A stretch of 43,707 bases of DNA, taken from assembly GCF_002902845.1 (NCBI RefSeq), contig NZ_PPTF01000023.1, positions 1 to 43,707 on the forward strand, written 5' to 3'. The stretch is from Chromobacterium sinusclupearum (GTDB taxonomy: Bacteria > Pseudomonadota > Gammaproteobacteria > Burkholderiales > Chromobacteriaceae). Below the pieces are notes generated by a model, which was not told the origin of the DNA, made no database searches, and saw only the letters and a list, made by a program, of their open reading frames with translations. The first letter of the stretch is position 1; each line of letters starts with the position of its first letter. A program made the position numbers and the translations under genes. Positions 25,165 to 32,681 of this stretch are shown here, piece after piece.

Positions 25165-25434
25165 TAGGGGCTGTTGACGTTTGGTGAGTGGATCGCGTTT
25201 GAGCCGATTTGTGCCGGAAGCAAGGCGCACAGTCCGCCGCATAGTCATTCTATGCAAGGGCTGGGCAACGCGGCTTCCGGCCCAAAGCGGCCAAACCCGC
25301 AGGGCCGGGCGCCTTTCGCGCCGACTCTTCGTTGTTCCGCGCTGGCAGAGAATGACTATGCGGCACGCGAAACGCCTCGATTCGCCGTAAAACGCATCCC
25401 GGCGCGATCGCTCACCAAACATCAACAGCCCCTA
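25165..25434. repeat. Complete 270-bp TA-flanked palindromic repeat, inverted copy
   Basis: This copy runs from TAGGGGCTGTTGACG to ATCAACAGCCCCTA and is the reverse complement of the copy at 5436-5705, with only scattered substitutions and the same total length. It lies 24 bp upstream of the small membrane protein start, between it and its probable promoter. The following 288 bp up to the questin-oxidase gene contain no recognisable gene. Confidence 0.88.
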
Positions 25435-25722
25435 GGGCGGCTGCGCCTTGGCCGCCTCATGGGATAAGATCAGCAAATTCTAATGGTTGGATGTTGTGCA
25501 AGCTTCTAGCGGCAAGGACGGTTTGCAAAGAAACGTAAAGCCTGGCTGTCCAGCGAGAGCGGAATGGTTTTCCCCCGCTTGCTTGCGTTTGAGCGGCATC
25601 TCGACAAAACCAACGCCATGGTTCGCATTGCGCTTGGCTATTGCGACTATCCTTAAATCTAATTGGCATTTAAGCGAAGTGAATATCAGACTGAAAGCGT
25701 ACGCACTCCCATGGAGCGAGGC

Positions 25723-26709
25723 ATGCTGAGCGATGTGTTGATTGAGTTGCTGCCTTACAGCGGCAGCTACCGTGGCGGTTTGAGCAATCATTTGCCGATG
25801 ACTTTGCAGGCCCTGGCTGAGTTGGGGGCCAGCGACGCCGAGTTGCGCCTGCTGGCGGCCCGGCGCAGCCATCTGGAACCGCTGCCGGACGATGGCCGTG
25901 ATATCGGCGATACCCGCGGCTGGCTGGGCGACGCGCAGAGCGAAGGCGCGTGGCGGCGGCGTTTTGCCTGGGAGCGCGGGCGCGGCGACTGGGCGCGGCA
26001 TTGGCCGCTTCGCTTGCAATTGGCGCTGGCCGCGCCGGCATCCGCGTCGTTCCACGGCGTGATCCGCTTGGCCTATGCGCTGCGCGGCGGCGTGGAGCCG
26101 GAGATCGACGCTGCGTTGGCCTATGCGCTGTCGCACTGGCGTCTGCTGCCCTTGCCTGGCCTTGCCAGCGCCCCGCTGGGCCTGGGCGAGGTGCTGCGGG
26201 ACTGGCAGGCCGCGCCTATGACCATGCCGGAGGATAGCCGGCTGATCTTGGATGACATCGAGGCGGCGCTGGCCTTGCCGGATGTGCCGGAACGTCTGCC
26301 GCCGGGCCTGCTGGCCAGCGCGCGCGAGCAACGGCGCTATGCCCGGCTATTGTTCCATGCGCGGCATGAGTTTGACGCGTTGCACCTGCTCACCGGCTGG
26401 GAGGCGGCGCTGAGCCTGGCGCGCGGCCATGGCATGAGTGAGGTGCCGGACAGCACGGCCTTGCAGATGCAGGCGGCGCTGTTGGGCATATACATCTGCA
26501 ACGGTTGTCCGCCTTTGCCGCGGCCGGGGAGCATGCCGCTGATCGACGCCGGGGAAATCGCCGCGATGGCCCGCTCGCAGGCCGACGATCACAGCATCAA
26601 GCTGGCGCTGAGCTGTCTGCGGCTGGCCGAGCTGGAAGACGATGCCGGCTGGCTGATGTTGGCGGCGCATACCGCCCGGCATGGCTGGCGCGGCATGGTG
26701 CGCGCATGA
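25723..26709 (+). CDS. Questin oxidase family (DUF4243) protein
   Basis: A 328-aa protein resembling the questin oxidase-like family, named after a fungal Baeyer-Villiger-type enzyme of anthraquinone metabolism; bacterial roles are unknown. The family opening is clear: YSGSYRGGLSNHLPMTLQAL, with the conserved NHLPM. FHGVIRLAYALRGG follows near residue 115, and a second half with LLFHARHEFDALHLLTGWEA and SIKLALSCLRLAEL. ATG 25723 is preceded by GGAGCGAGG; an in-frame ATG at 25711 overlaps that ribosome-binding site and is less likely. It converges with the aminotransferase gene across a shared terminator. Confidence 0.78.
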   Translation: MLSDVLIELLPYSGSYRGGLSNHLPMTLQALAELGASDAELRLLAARRSHLEPLPDDGRDIGDTRGWLGDAQSEGAWRRRFAWERGRGDWARHWPLRLQLALAAPASASFHGVIRLAYALRGGVEPEIDAALAYALSHWRLLPLPGLASAPLGLGEVLRDWQAAPMTMPEDSRLILDDIEAALALPDVPERLPPGLLASAREQRRYARLLFHARHEFDALHLLTGWEAALSLARGHGMSEVPDSTALQMQAALLGIYICNGCPPLPRPGSMPLIDAGEIAAMARSQADDHSIKLALSCLRLAELEDDAGWLMLAAHTARHGWRGMVRA

Positions 26710-26711
26710 AA

Positions 26712-26733
26712 AAAGCGGCCGTATGGCCGCTTT
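26712..26733. terminator. Bidirectional intrinsic terminator
   Basis: AAAGCGGCC and GGCCGCTTT form a 9-bp perfect stem around GTAT between two convergent genes. A run of A precedes it and T follows. Confidence 0.82.
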
Positions 26734-26750
26734 GCTGATTCTGCCCGCGC

Positions 26751-27944
26751 TTACTGCACCTTGGCGAAAGCCTGGGCCACATAGGGCGCGTTGGCGGTGT
26801 TGAGGCCGGCCACGCACATGCGGCCGCTGCCCACCAGATAGACGCCGAACTGCTCGCGCAGCTTGTCCACCTGGGCCTGGCTGAAGCCGGTGTAGCTGAA
26901 CATGCCGCGCTGGTTCATCAGGTAGCCGAAGTCGCGCTCAGGCAGCGCTTCCTTCAACACCTGCACCAGCACGCCGCGCATCGCCTGGATGCGCTCGCGC
27001 ATTTCATTCACTTCCGATATCCACAGCGCCCTCAATTCCGGATCGTTCAGCACGGCGGAAATCACCTTGGCGCCATGCGTCGGCGGGCTGGAGTAGTTGC
27101 GGCGCACGGTGGCCTTCAGCTGGCCGGCCACCAGCGCCGCTTCGGCGGCGTCGTCGCACACCACGGACAAGCCGCCGCAGCGCTCGCCGTACAGCGAGAA
27201 GATCTTGGAGAAGGAATTGCTGACCAGGCAGGGCACGCCGGCATCGGCCATGGCGCGGATGGCGTAGGCGTCTTGCTCCAGGCCGGCACCGAACCCCTGG
27301 TAGGCGATGTCCAGGAAGGGGATCAGCTGGCGCGCCTTGGCCACGGCCACCACTTGGTCCCACTGCGCGTTTGTCAGGTCCGCGCCGGTGGGATTGTGGC
27401 AGCAGGGGTGCAGCAGCACGATGCTCTTGGCCGGCAGCGTTTCCAGCTTGGCCAGCATGGCCGGGAAATCGACGCCGCGGGTGGCCGGATCAAAATACGG
27501 GTAACGCTCCACCGTGAAGCCGGCGCCTTCGAAAATGGCGATGTGGTTGTCCCAGGTCGGGTCGCTGACCCAGACGTTGGACGTCGGGAAATAGCGCTTG
27601 AGGAAGTCCGCGCCCACTTTCAGCGCGCCGGAGCCGCCCAGCGTCTGCAGCGTGGCGATGCGGCCGCTTTTCACGGCCGGGTGTTCGGCGCCGAACAGCA
27701 GCGCCTGGATGGCGTTGCGATAAGCCGCCAGGCCGTCCATCGGCAGATAGGTACACGGCGGCTGCGGCTGGCTGGCCAGCAGCGCTTCGGCCTGCTCCAC
27801 CGCCTTCAGCCGCGGGATGCGCCCGGCTTCGTCGTAATACAGGCCAATGCTGAGATTGACCTTGTCGGCGCGGGCGTCTTTGCCGAAGGCTTCCACCAGC
27901 GACAGAATGGGGTCGCCGGCGTAGGCGTCGATATGTTGGAACAC
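26751..27944 (-). CDS. tyrB: Aromatic amino acid aminotransferase (TyrB/AspC type)
   Basis: A 397-aa class I PLP-dependent aminotransferase of subgroup I-alpha, acting on aspartate, tyrosine and phenylalanine with 2-oxoglutarate. The Schiff-base lysine is in [17 protein letters not shown] near residue 247. Other active-site parts are [38 protein letters not shown] (Asn of the cofactor site), DIAYQGFG and the terminal [10 protein letters not shown] with the carboxylate-binding Arg. The first codon is GTG (27944) with AGGAG seven bases upstream. Aspartate and tyrosine transaminases are hard to separate by eye, so the symbol is provisional. It could feed arylpyruvates to the indolepyruvate oxidoreductase encoded at 6.4-9.9 kb. 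Confidence 0.85.
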   Translation of the reverse strand: MFQHIDAYAGDPILSLVEAFGKDARADKVNLSIGLYYDEAGRIPRLKAVEQAEALLASQPQPPCTYLPMDGLAAYRNAIQALLFGAEHPAVKSGRIATLQTLGGSGALKVGADFLKRYFPTSNVWVSDPTWDNHIAIFEGAGFTVERYPYFDPATRGVDFPAMLAKLETLPAKSIVLLHPCCHNPTGADLTNAQWDQVVAVAKARQLIPFLDIAYQGFGAGLEQDAYAIRAMADAGVPCLVSNSFSKIFSLYGERCGGLSVVCDDAAEAALVAGQLKATVRRNYSSPPTHGAKVISAVLNDPELRALWISEVNEMRERIQAMRGVLVQVLKEALPERDFGYLMNQRGMFSYTGFSQAQVDKLREQFGVYLVGSGRMCVAGLNTANAPYVAQAFAKVQ

Positions 27945-28015
27945 GAGTCTTCTCCTCTAGGTGTGCTGGCGCCCGCCTGTTGCGTCGGCGGGTCGCCCGG
28001 TGTGCGGCGCGGCGC

Positions 28016-28306
28016 TCAGGCCAGGTCGTCGCGTTTCAACGCCAGGCCCATTGCCAGCAGCCACGGCAGAATCAGCCATCCGCCCGCGACATTCAGCAGC
28101 GCCACGGTGCGCAGCCGCGGGCTTTTTACCAGCAGCGCGGTGAAGGTGGGCACCAGATAGGCGCCTACCATGGCCAGGCCATCGCCCAGCCAGATGGCGG
28201 CCTCCACCAGCTCCGGCCGGTTCTGCCAGCTGCCATAGCACCATAGCAAGATGGCCAGCGCCAACAGCGCGAACAGCAGGTTTCTCAGCAGCGGCAATGG
28301 GTTCAT
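28016..28306 (-). CDS. Small membrane protein, unknown function
   Basis: A 96-aa hydrophobic protein with about three membrane segments: 4-24 (LPLLRNLLFALLALAILLWC), 40-60 (LGDGLAMVGAYLVPTFTALL) and 70-90 (ALLNVAGGWLILPWLLAMG). It ends with KRDDLA. I prefer ATG 28306; a TTG at 28327 would extend it by seven residues. It is upstream of the aminotransferase gene on the same strand with a gap of 71 bp, so cotranscription is possible. Confidence 0.6.
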   Translation of the reverse strand: MNPLPLLRNLLFALLALAILLWCYGSWQNRPELVEAAIWLGDGLAMVGAYLVPTFTALLVKSPRLRTVALLNVAGGWLILPWLLAMGLALKRDDLA

Positions 28307-28411
28307 GGCGAGGGCGGCGATGGGCAAACCCTTATCGTGCGAGTTTTTTCCTCGGCTGGCAACGGGCTTTTGCGTGAAACAAAGGAATGAAATTCCATAA
28401 ATCAGGGTAGT

Positions 28412-28442
28412 TTTGGCATGAACGCATTGTTTTCATGCCAAA
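28412..28442. promoter_or_regulatory. Perfect 11-bp inverted repeat in a divergent intergenic region
   Basis: TTTGGCATGAA and TTCATGCCAAA face each other across nine bases, between a minus-strand membrane protein gene and a plus-strand GNAT gene. A shorter GGAAT-GAA-ATTCC palindrome lies at 28384-28396. The spacing (20 bp centre to centre) fits two major-groove contacts by a dimeric regulator; the regulator is unknown. Confidence 0.5.
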
Positions 28443-28503
28443 CGCTTGTTTGGCCCCGGCAACTTGTTTAGGCTAGGTCTTTTCCAAGCGCAAGGGCGTG
28501 GCC

Positions 28504-28959
28504 ATGGCGGTGCAAATCGATTGCGACCCACTGCGGCTGGACCGCGAGCGGATCTACCAGTATCTGTCGCAGCAGTCGTACTGGGCGCGCGGGCTGCCGC
28601 GCGACATCTTCGAGCGCTCGCTTGAGCATTCCCTATGCTTTGGCGCCTATGACGAGGCGGGTAGCCAAGTCGGCTTTGGCCGGGTGGTGACCGACCGCGC
28701 CACCTTTGCCTATCTGGCGGATATCTTTGTGCTGGATGGGCGGCAAGGGCAGGGCATAGGCAAGCAGATCGTCGCCGCCATGCTGGCGCATCCAGAGCTG
28801 CAGAACCTGCGCCGCATGATGCTGGCCACCGCCGACGCCCACGGCTTGTACGCGCAATACGGCTTTACGCCGCTATCCCGACCGGAGCGGCTGATGGAGC
28901 GGTTGGAGCAGGAGGTGTACCAGCGGCTGGCAGACCAGGGCCAGACAAGCGGCGCTTGA
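28504..28959 (+). CDS. GNAT family N-acetyltransferase
   Basis: A 151-aa single-domain acetyltransferase. FGRVVTDRATFAYLADIFVL provides the central beta strands, and GRQGQGIGKQIVAAML is a textbook acetyl-CoA pyrophosphate loop (Q/R-x-x-G-x-G/A). AHGLYAQYGFTPL is the closing motif. Substrate unknown. ATG 28504 is served by AGGGC seven bases upstream; the GTG at 28498 is a poorer choice. It is followed after 23 bp by an AlaX-like gene and then an EamA transporter, likely one operon. Confidence 0.84.
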   Translation: MAVQIDCDPLRLDRERIYQYLSQQSYWARGLPRDIFERSLEHSLCFGAYDEAGSQVGFGRVVTDRATFAYLADIFVLDGRQGQGIGKQIVAAMLAHPELQNLRRMMLATADAHGLYAQYGFTPLSRPERLMERLEQEVYQRLADQGQTSGA

Positions 28960-28982
28960 AGATGTCGAAGGAGTCTGCAGAC

Positions 28983-29627
28983 ATGACCGGCAAGCAATTC
29001 TGGATCAACCCTTATCAGACTGAGCTGAGCACCCGAATCAGCCGAGTCGATGGCGAACGGGTATGGCTGGAAGCCACCATCTTCTACGCGTTTTCCGGCG
29101 GCCAGGAGAGCGATAGCGGCAGCATAGGCGGCCACCCTGTTTGTTTGGCGGAGAAGCAGGGGCAGGACATCGCTTATACACTGGAGCCGGATCACGGCTT
29201 GCACGCCGGCGCCGAGGTGGCGGTGAAAATAGATTGGCCGCGCCGCTATCGGCTGATGCGGCTGCATTTTGCCGCAGAACTGGTGCTGGAGCTGATCTGC
29301 CGCCAGACGGCCGGCGTGGCGAAGATAGGCGCGCATATCGCGGCGGACAAGGCGCGGATAGACTTTGCGTTGGACCAGCAGATCACCGCTTTGCTGCCCG
29401 TTATTGCCGCCGAGGCGCAGCGGCTGATCGATGCCGATCTGCCCATCGCCAGCGCCTTTTCCGATGAGGCGGCCGAGCGCCGCTATTGGGAGCTGCCCGG
29501 CTTCGCCCGCGTGCCTTGCGGCGGCACCCACCTCAAGCGCAGCGGCGAAGTGGGGAACATCGCCCTCAAGCGCCGCAATATCGGCAAGGGCAAAGAGCGC
29601 GTCGAAATTTATTTATTGGATGAATGA
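28983..29627 (+). CDS. Alanyl-tRNA editing protein (AlaX-like)
   Basis: A 214-aa protein related to the editing domain of alanyl-tRNA synthetase, which hydrolyses Ser- or Gly-mischarged tRNA(Ala). Recognisable parts are ATIFYAFSGGQESDSGSIGG (glycine-rich N-domain), LMRLHFAAELVLEL, VAKIGAHIAADKARIDF and RVPCGGTHLKRSGEVG with Cys179 and His183. The canonical first zinc motif H-x3-H is replaced by H-x3-E, which I believe is a feature of this subfamily. AAGGAG sits nine bases before ATG 28983. The stop codon overlaps the ATG of the next gene. Confidence 0.8.
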   Translation: MTGKQFWINPYQTELSTRISRVDGERVWLEATIFYAFSGGQESDSGSIGGHPVCLAEKQGQDIAYTLEPDHGLHAGAEVAVKIDWPRRYRLMRLHFAAELVLELICRQTAGVAKIGAHIAADKARIDFALDQQITALLPVIAAEAQRLIDADLPIASAFSDEAAERRYWELPGFARVPCGGTHLKRSGEVGNIALKRRNIGKGKERVEIYLLDE

Positions 29628-30514
29628 TGTGGTATGACTTTGCCGCAGTCGGCGCCGCCGGCTGCTGGGCCTTGGGCGGCCTGCTGGGCGCCGCGCCTTC
29701 CCGCCATTTTGGCCCCTTTGCCTTCACCCGCTTGCGGTTGACGCTGCTGACCATCGTACTGGGCGCTTACAGCCTGCTGTCAGGCGGCTGGCATAGCATC
29801 AGCGCAGCCGCATTGTGGCCGGTTCTCATTTCCGGCCTGGCTGGAATCTTCCTGGGCGACACGGTGATGTTCGCCTCGATGAACCGGCTGGGGCCGCGCC
29901 GCACCGGCTTGTTGTTCGCCACGCACTCGGTGTTTTCGGTGCTGCTGGGCGTGCTGTTTCTGTCCGAACGCCTGAGCGCCGGCGCCATGCTGGGCAGCGC
30001 GCTGGTGTTTGGCGGCGTGCTGCTGGCCGTGGCCTTTGGCCGGCGCGAAGTAGACGCCCACGTATGGGAGCGCAACGACAAGCTGGCCTCCGGGGTCGCC
30101 TTGGGCCTGGCGGCCGCGTTGTGCCAAGCGCTGGGCACCTTCTTCGCCAAACCGGCGATGGCGGCCGGGCTGGAGCCGGTCACCGCGTCGGCGCTGCGCA
30201 TGGGCGTCAGCTGCGGAGCGCACTATCTGCTGTGGGCCAGCGGCTGGCGGCTGGCGAAAAGCCGCGGCCCTTACACGCCGCGCATGCTGGGCCAGACCGC
30301 GCTGAACGGCCTGGTGGCCTTGGGCCTGGGCATGACGCTGATCATGCTGGCCTTGCAGCATGCCAATGTAGCGACTGTCGGCATCCTGTCCGCTCTGAGC
30401 CCGGTGCTGATCCTGCCCATGCTGTGGGTAGTGTTGCGGCGCCCGCCGCCGCTGCTAGCCTGGATAGGCGCGGCAGTTAGCTGCGCCGGCACCGCGCTGG
30501 TTGTGCTGCGCTGA
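29624..30514 (+). CDS. EamA family (DMT) transporter
   Basis: A 296-aa inner-membrane permease of the drug/metabolite transporter superfamily with ten predicted helices. Two EamA repeats are visible; typical parts are GIFLGDTVMFASMNRLGPRR, LFATHSVFSVLLGVLFLSER and, in the second half, LQHANVATVGILSALSPVLI. The substrate is unknown. ATGA overlap with the AlaX-like gene implies translational coupling. It is the last chromosomal gene before the tail module; a terminator separates the convergent transcripts. Confidence 0.85.
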   Translation: MMWYDFAAVGAAGCWALGGLLGAAPSRHFGPFAFTRLRLTLLTIVLGAYSLLSGGWHSISAAALWPVLISGLAGIFLGDTVMFASMNRLGPRRTGLLFATHSVFSVLLGVLFLSERLSAGAMLGSALVFGGVLLAVAFGRREVDAHVWERNDKLASGVALGLAAALCQALGTFFAKPAMAAGLEPVTASALRMGVSCGAHYLLWASGWRLAKSRGPYTPRMLGQTALNGLVALGLGMTLIMLALQHANVATVGILSALSPVLILPMLWVVLRRPPPLLAWIGAAVSCAGTALVVLR

Positions 30515-30538
30515 GTTGTGCCACGCCATGCCATGCAA

Positions 30539-30563
30539 AAACCGCGCTGACTAGGCGCGGTTT
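30539..30563. terminator. Terminator at the host/tail-module boundary
   Basis: AAACCGCGC and GCGCGGTTT form a 9-bp stem around a 7-base loop, between the convergent EamA and second tail-fibre genes. Its right arm overlaps a parS-like site. Confidence 0.75.
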
Positions 30564-30574
30564 CACGTGGAACA
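30559..30574. promoter_or_regulatory. parS: parS-like ParB binding site 4 (variant)
   Basis: GGTTTCACGTGGAACA differs from the parS consensus at positions 1 and 12, the same inner change as the site at 16801. It lies exactly at the junction of chromosomal genes and the phage-like module. Confidence 0.5.
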
Positions 30575-30580
30575 TGTGCT

Positions 30581-31909
30581 TTAAATGCCGATGGCGAACC
30601 ATGAAATAGTTCCCGCATTTGAAGAAGATGATGAGTTGGAAAGGACCATGCCCGTGTTGGAATAGCTGCTGACTACGGTGTTGTATGCGCTGCTGTTGTT
30701 GATGGCGATAGGTGGGATCAACGGACCTGTGCTGAATGGGGTTTTGAAAGATACCTGGGTCGATGCGATGCCTGCTTGAATGTAGGCGGTTCCCCATTGA
30801 AGCGTCAGACCATTGGGAAATTTCTGGTAGCCCGGATTATCCAAAACGCCCGCAAAGACGCCAAGAATCGAAGAGGTGACGTGTTCGACATTGGCGACCT
30901 GCTTGGGATTGGCTCCCGACGAAGGAGTAGGCGTTGTAGGCACCCCAGCTAAGGTCAGGCCGTCCTTGGTGGCGTTGGCCACGGTGATACCGGCGATTTG
31001 CAAGGAAAGCAGATCGGCTACGCCGTCAATGTCGCCAAGATAGAGCTTGTTCTCCCCCATGCCAAACACGCGGCCTGTCGCGTTTTTCGCGTTGGAGGTG
31101 CGAAGGAAATCCCCATATTTCAATGTACGGGAAGCATCAATAGCAGTCTGCAGGTCGGTTTTGCTGGCGCCATCTGTAATGCCATAACCAGAGAGCGTGC
31201 TGGACTTGTCCGCTTTGGCAGCCAGCTGCTTGGTGATGGTGGCAGCGTAATTGCTGTCGTTGCCGAGCGCAGTTGCCAATTCCTTCAGTGTGTTCAGCGT
31301 ATCCGGGGCGCCCGACACTAGGTTGTTGATGGCAGCTTGCACATACTCCACATTTGCCACTTGTTTGGTGTTGGCGTTTACAGCGGGAGTTGTGGTGGTG
31401 GGTATGCCATTTAAGGCCAAACCATCTTTGCTGGCATTGGCTACGGGAATACCGGCGACTTGAAAGGAAAGCTGCTCGGCTATGCCGTCGATGTCGCCTA
31501 GATATAGTCTATTCTCTCCTACGCCAATCACGCGACCCGTCGCATTTTTTGAGTTGGTGGTACGAAGGAAGTCGCCATATCTCAACGTGTGAGAGGCATC
31601 CATGGCAGTTTGTAAGTCCGTATTGCTGGCCCCATCCGTAATGCCATACCCCGCCAGTGTAGTTGGCTTTTGATTGCCGCCCCAGGCGATGTTCTGCACC
31701 GCCTGCAGCAGCTGATCCTTGCGCGCCGGGTCCGGGCTCTGGCCGCTGCTCTTGAGGACGGACAGCAGCTCCTGTTGCGTGGACTGAACGGCGGATTGCA
31801 CGCCGTTGAGCCAATCCGAGGTGACGATGGTACCGAGTTCGCCGGTGGCGGGGTTGCCGTCATGGAACAGGCCGTCCGGGCTGGTGATGGGTTTGAGCTG
31901 GTCTTGCAT
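30581..31909 (-). CDS. Phage tail fibre protein (second fibre)
   Basis: A 442-aa fibre protein for receptor binding at the baseplate. The N-terminal 93 residues align without gaps to the other fibre gene at 32682-34442 (about 71 of 93 identical by my count), so both should dock at the same baseplate site. Residues about 85-192 and 239-346 are an internal duplication that includes GYGITDGAS, YGDFLRT, LYLGDIDG and TKQVANVE-like segments. The C-terminal 80 residues differ, are rich in Ser, Asn and Thr (for example NTGMVLSNSSSSSNAGT) and presumably form the tip. GGGAGG lies eight bases before ATG 31909. GC is lower than in the neighbours. No chaperone gene follows it. Confidence 0.82.
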   Translation of the reverse strand: MQDQLKPITSPDGLFHDGNPATGELGTIVTSDWLNGVQSAVQSTQQELLSVLKSSGQSPDPARKDQLLQAVQNIAWGGNQKPTTLAGYGITDGASNTDLQTAMDASHTLRYGDFLRTTNSKNATGRVIGVGENRLYLGDIDGIAEQLSFQVAGIPVANASKDGLALNGIPTTTTPAVNANTKQVANVEYVQAAINNLVSGAPDTLNTLKELATALGNDSNYAATITKQLAAKADKSSTLSGYGITDGASKTDLQTAIDASRTLKYGDFLRTSNAKNATGRVFGMGENKLYLGDIDGVADLLSLQIAGITVANATKDGLTLAGVPTTPTPSSGANPKQVANVEHVTSSILGVFAGVLDNPGYQKFPNGLTLQWGTAYIQAGIASTQVSFKTPFSTGPLIPPIAINNSSAYNTVVSSYSNTGMVLSNSSSSSNAGTISWFAIGI

Positions 31910-32092
31910 GGAAAGCGCCTCCCGCTGGTAATGAGAAATCGGCCGCTGGGGCCGATGACAGATGTCGCCGATTGAGAATGGAAGCGATTGTGCGGCAGGA
32001 GGCTTGGGTGGATCAGTGGACGGATTTCAGTGCGCGCAAAGCGAAAAACGGCAGCATGCGCCACCGTTTTGCAGAGGAACGCCTGACGATAT

Positions 32093-32671
32093 CTAGGCCG
32101 GTTGTTTGGGCCAGTCGGTTTCGACCAGCCGCGGCCACATCGCCAGATCGGGCAGACGGGATAGGTCCACGCAGTAACGCTTCCAGTCTGCCAGTTTGTC
32201 CAGTTCAGCCGCAGAGGCGATGCCGAGCGATTCGGCGTCCTCCAAGGGACGTCGGGCGGCGTAGGCGTCGGCCAGACGCTGCTTCAGCTCGGTGTTGGTC
32301 TTCTGCGCCAGCGCGGCGGCCTGGGCGGTCTTGTTGATGGCCCAGCCCTTGCCGTCCCAGGCCGGAAATTCGCACGGTTGCAGCAGGGTGGCGCGCAGGC
32401 TGTCCGGCGTGTCGCCCAGGCGGGCCTGGACTGGTTGCGCGGTGTCGACGCTCCACAGCTTGACGGCGCGCCAGTCCGGTGTGACGGTCCAGCCGCCGTC
32501 GTGGAAGACGGCAGTCTGGCGTTCGGCGGCGACTGGCGGCTGCAACTCAGTGCTGTAGGCCGGCAGCAGCCAGACGCCGGGTTGCAGCGGCGATGGATCG
32601 GCCGCAGTCTGTCCCTGGTATTCGCCGGTTTGCGGGTGGTATGCGTAGACGGTTTTGTTGTTGTCAGACAT
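32093..32671 (-). CDS. Phage tail fibre assembly protein
   Basis: A 192-aa chaperone of the Caudo_TAP family (Mu gpU / lambda Tfa type) that helps fibre trimers fold or attach. The N-terminus YAYHPQTGEYQGQTAADPSP is typical of these proteins, as are AVFHDGGWTVTPDWRAVKLW and the C-terminal helical tail with LADWKRYCVDLSRLPDL and WPRLVETDWPKQP. GAGGA precedes ATG 32671. It stands ten bases after the first fibre stop, so it is coupled to that fibre and may or may not serve the second. Confidence 0.87.
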   Translation of the reverse strand: MSDNNKTVYAYHPQTGEYQGQTAADPSPLQPGVWLLPAYSTELQPPVAAERQTAVFHDGGWTVTPDWRAVKLWSVDTAQPVQARLGDTPDSLRATLLQPCEFPAWDGKGWAINKTAQAAALAQKTNTELKQRLADAYAARRPLEDAESLGIASAAELDKLADWKRYCVDLSRLPDLAMWPRLVETDWPKQPA

Positions 32672-32681
32672 GGCGGGTTCC

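Noticed and set aside
24853..25425. 190-aa form of the small membrane protein including N-terminal residues read from the repeat
   Set aside because: The extra 95 residues come from the 270-bp palindrome, which also yields frames at the other copies; the ATG at 25140 gives a sensible three-helix protein.
25435..25722. Short frames on both strands between the repeat and the questin-oxidase gene
   Set aside because: None has a credible start or family resemblance; the region may be leader or remnant sequence.
31910..32092. Gap between second fibre and assembly gene as a possible DNA-invertase crossover region
   Set aside because: No inverted crossover repeats or gin-like gene seen; both fibres have the same orientation. 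It holds only weak hairpins such as ATCGGCC...GGCCGAT.
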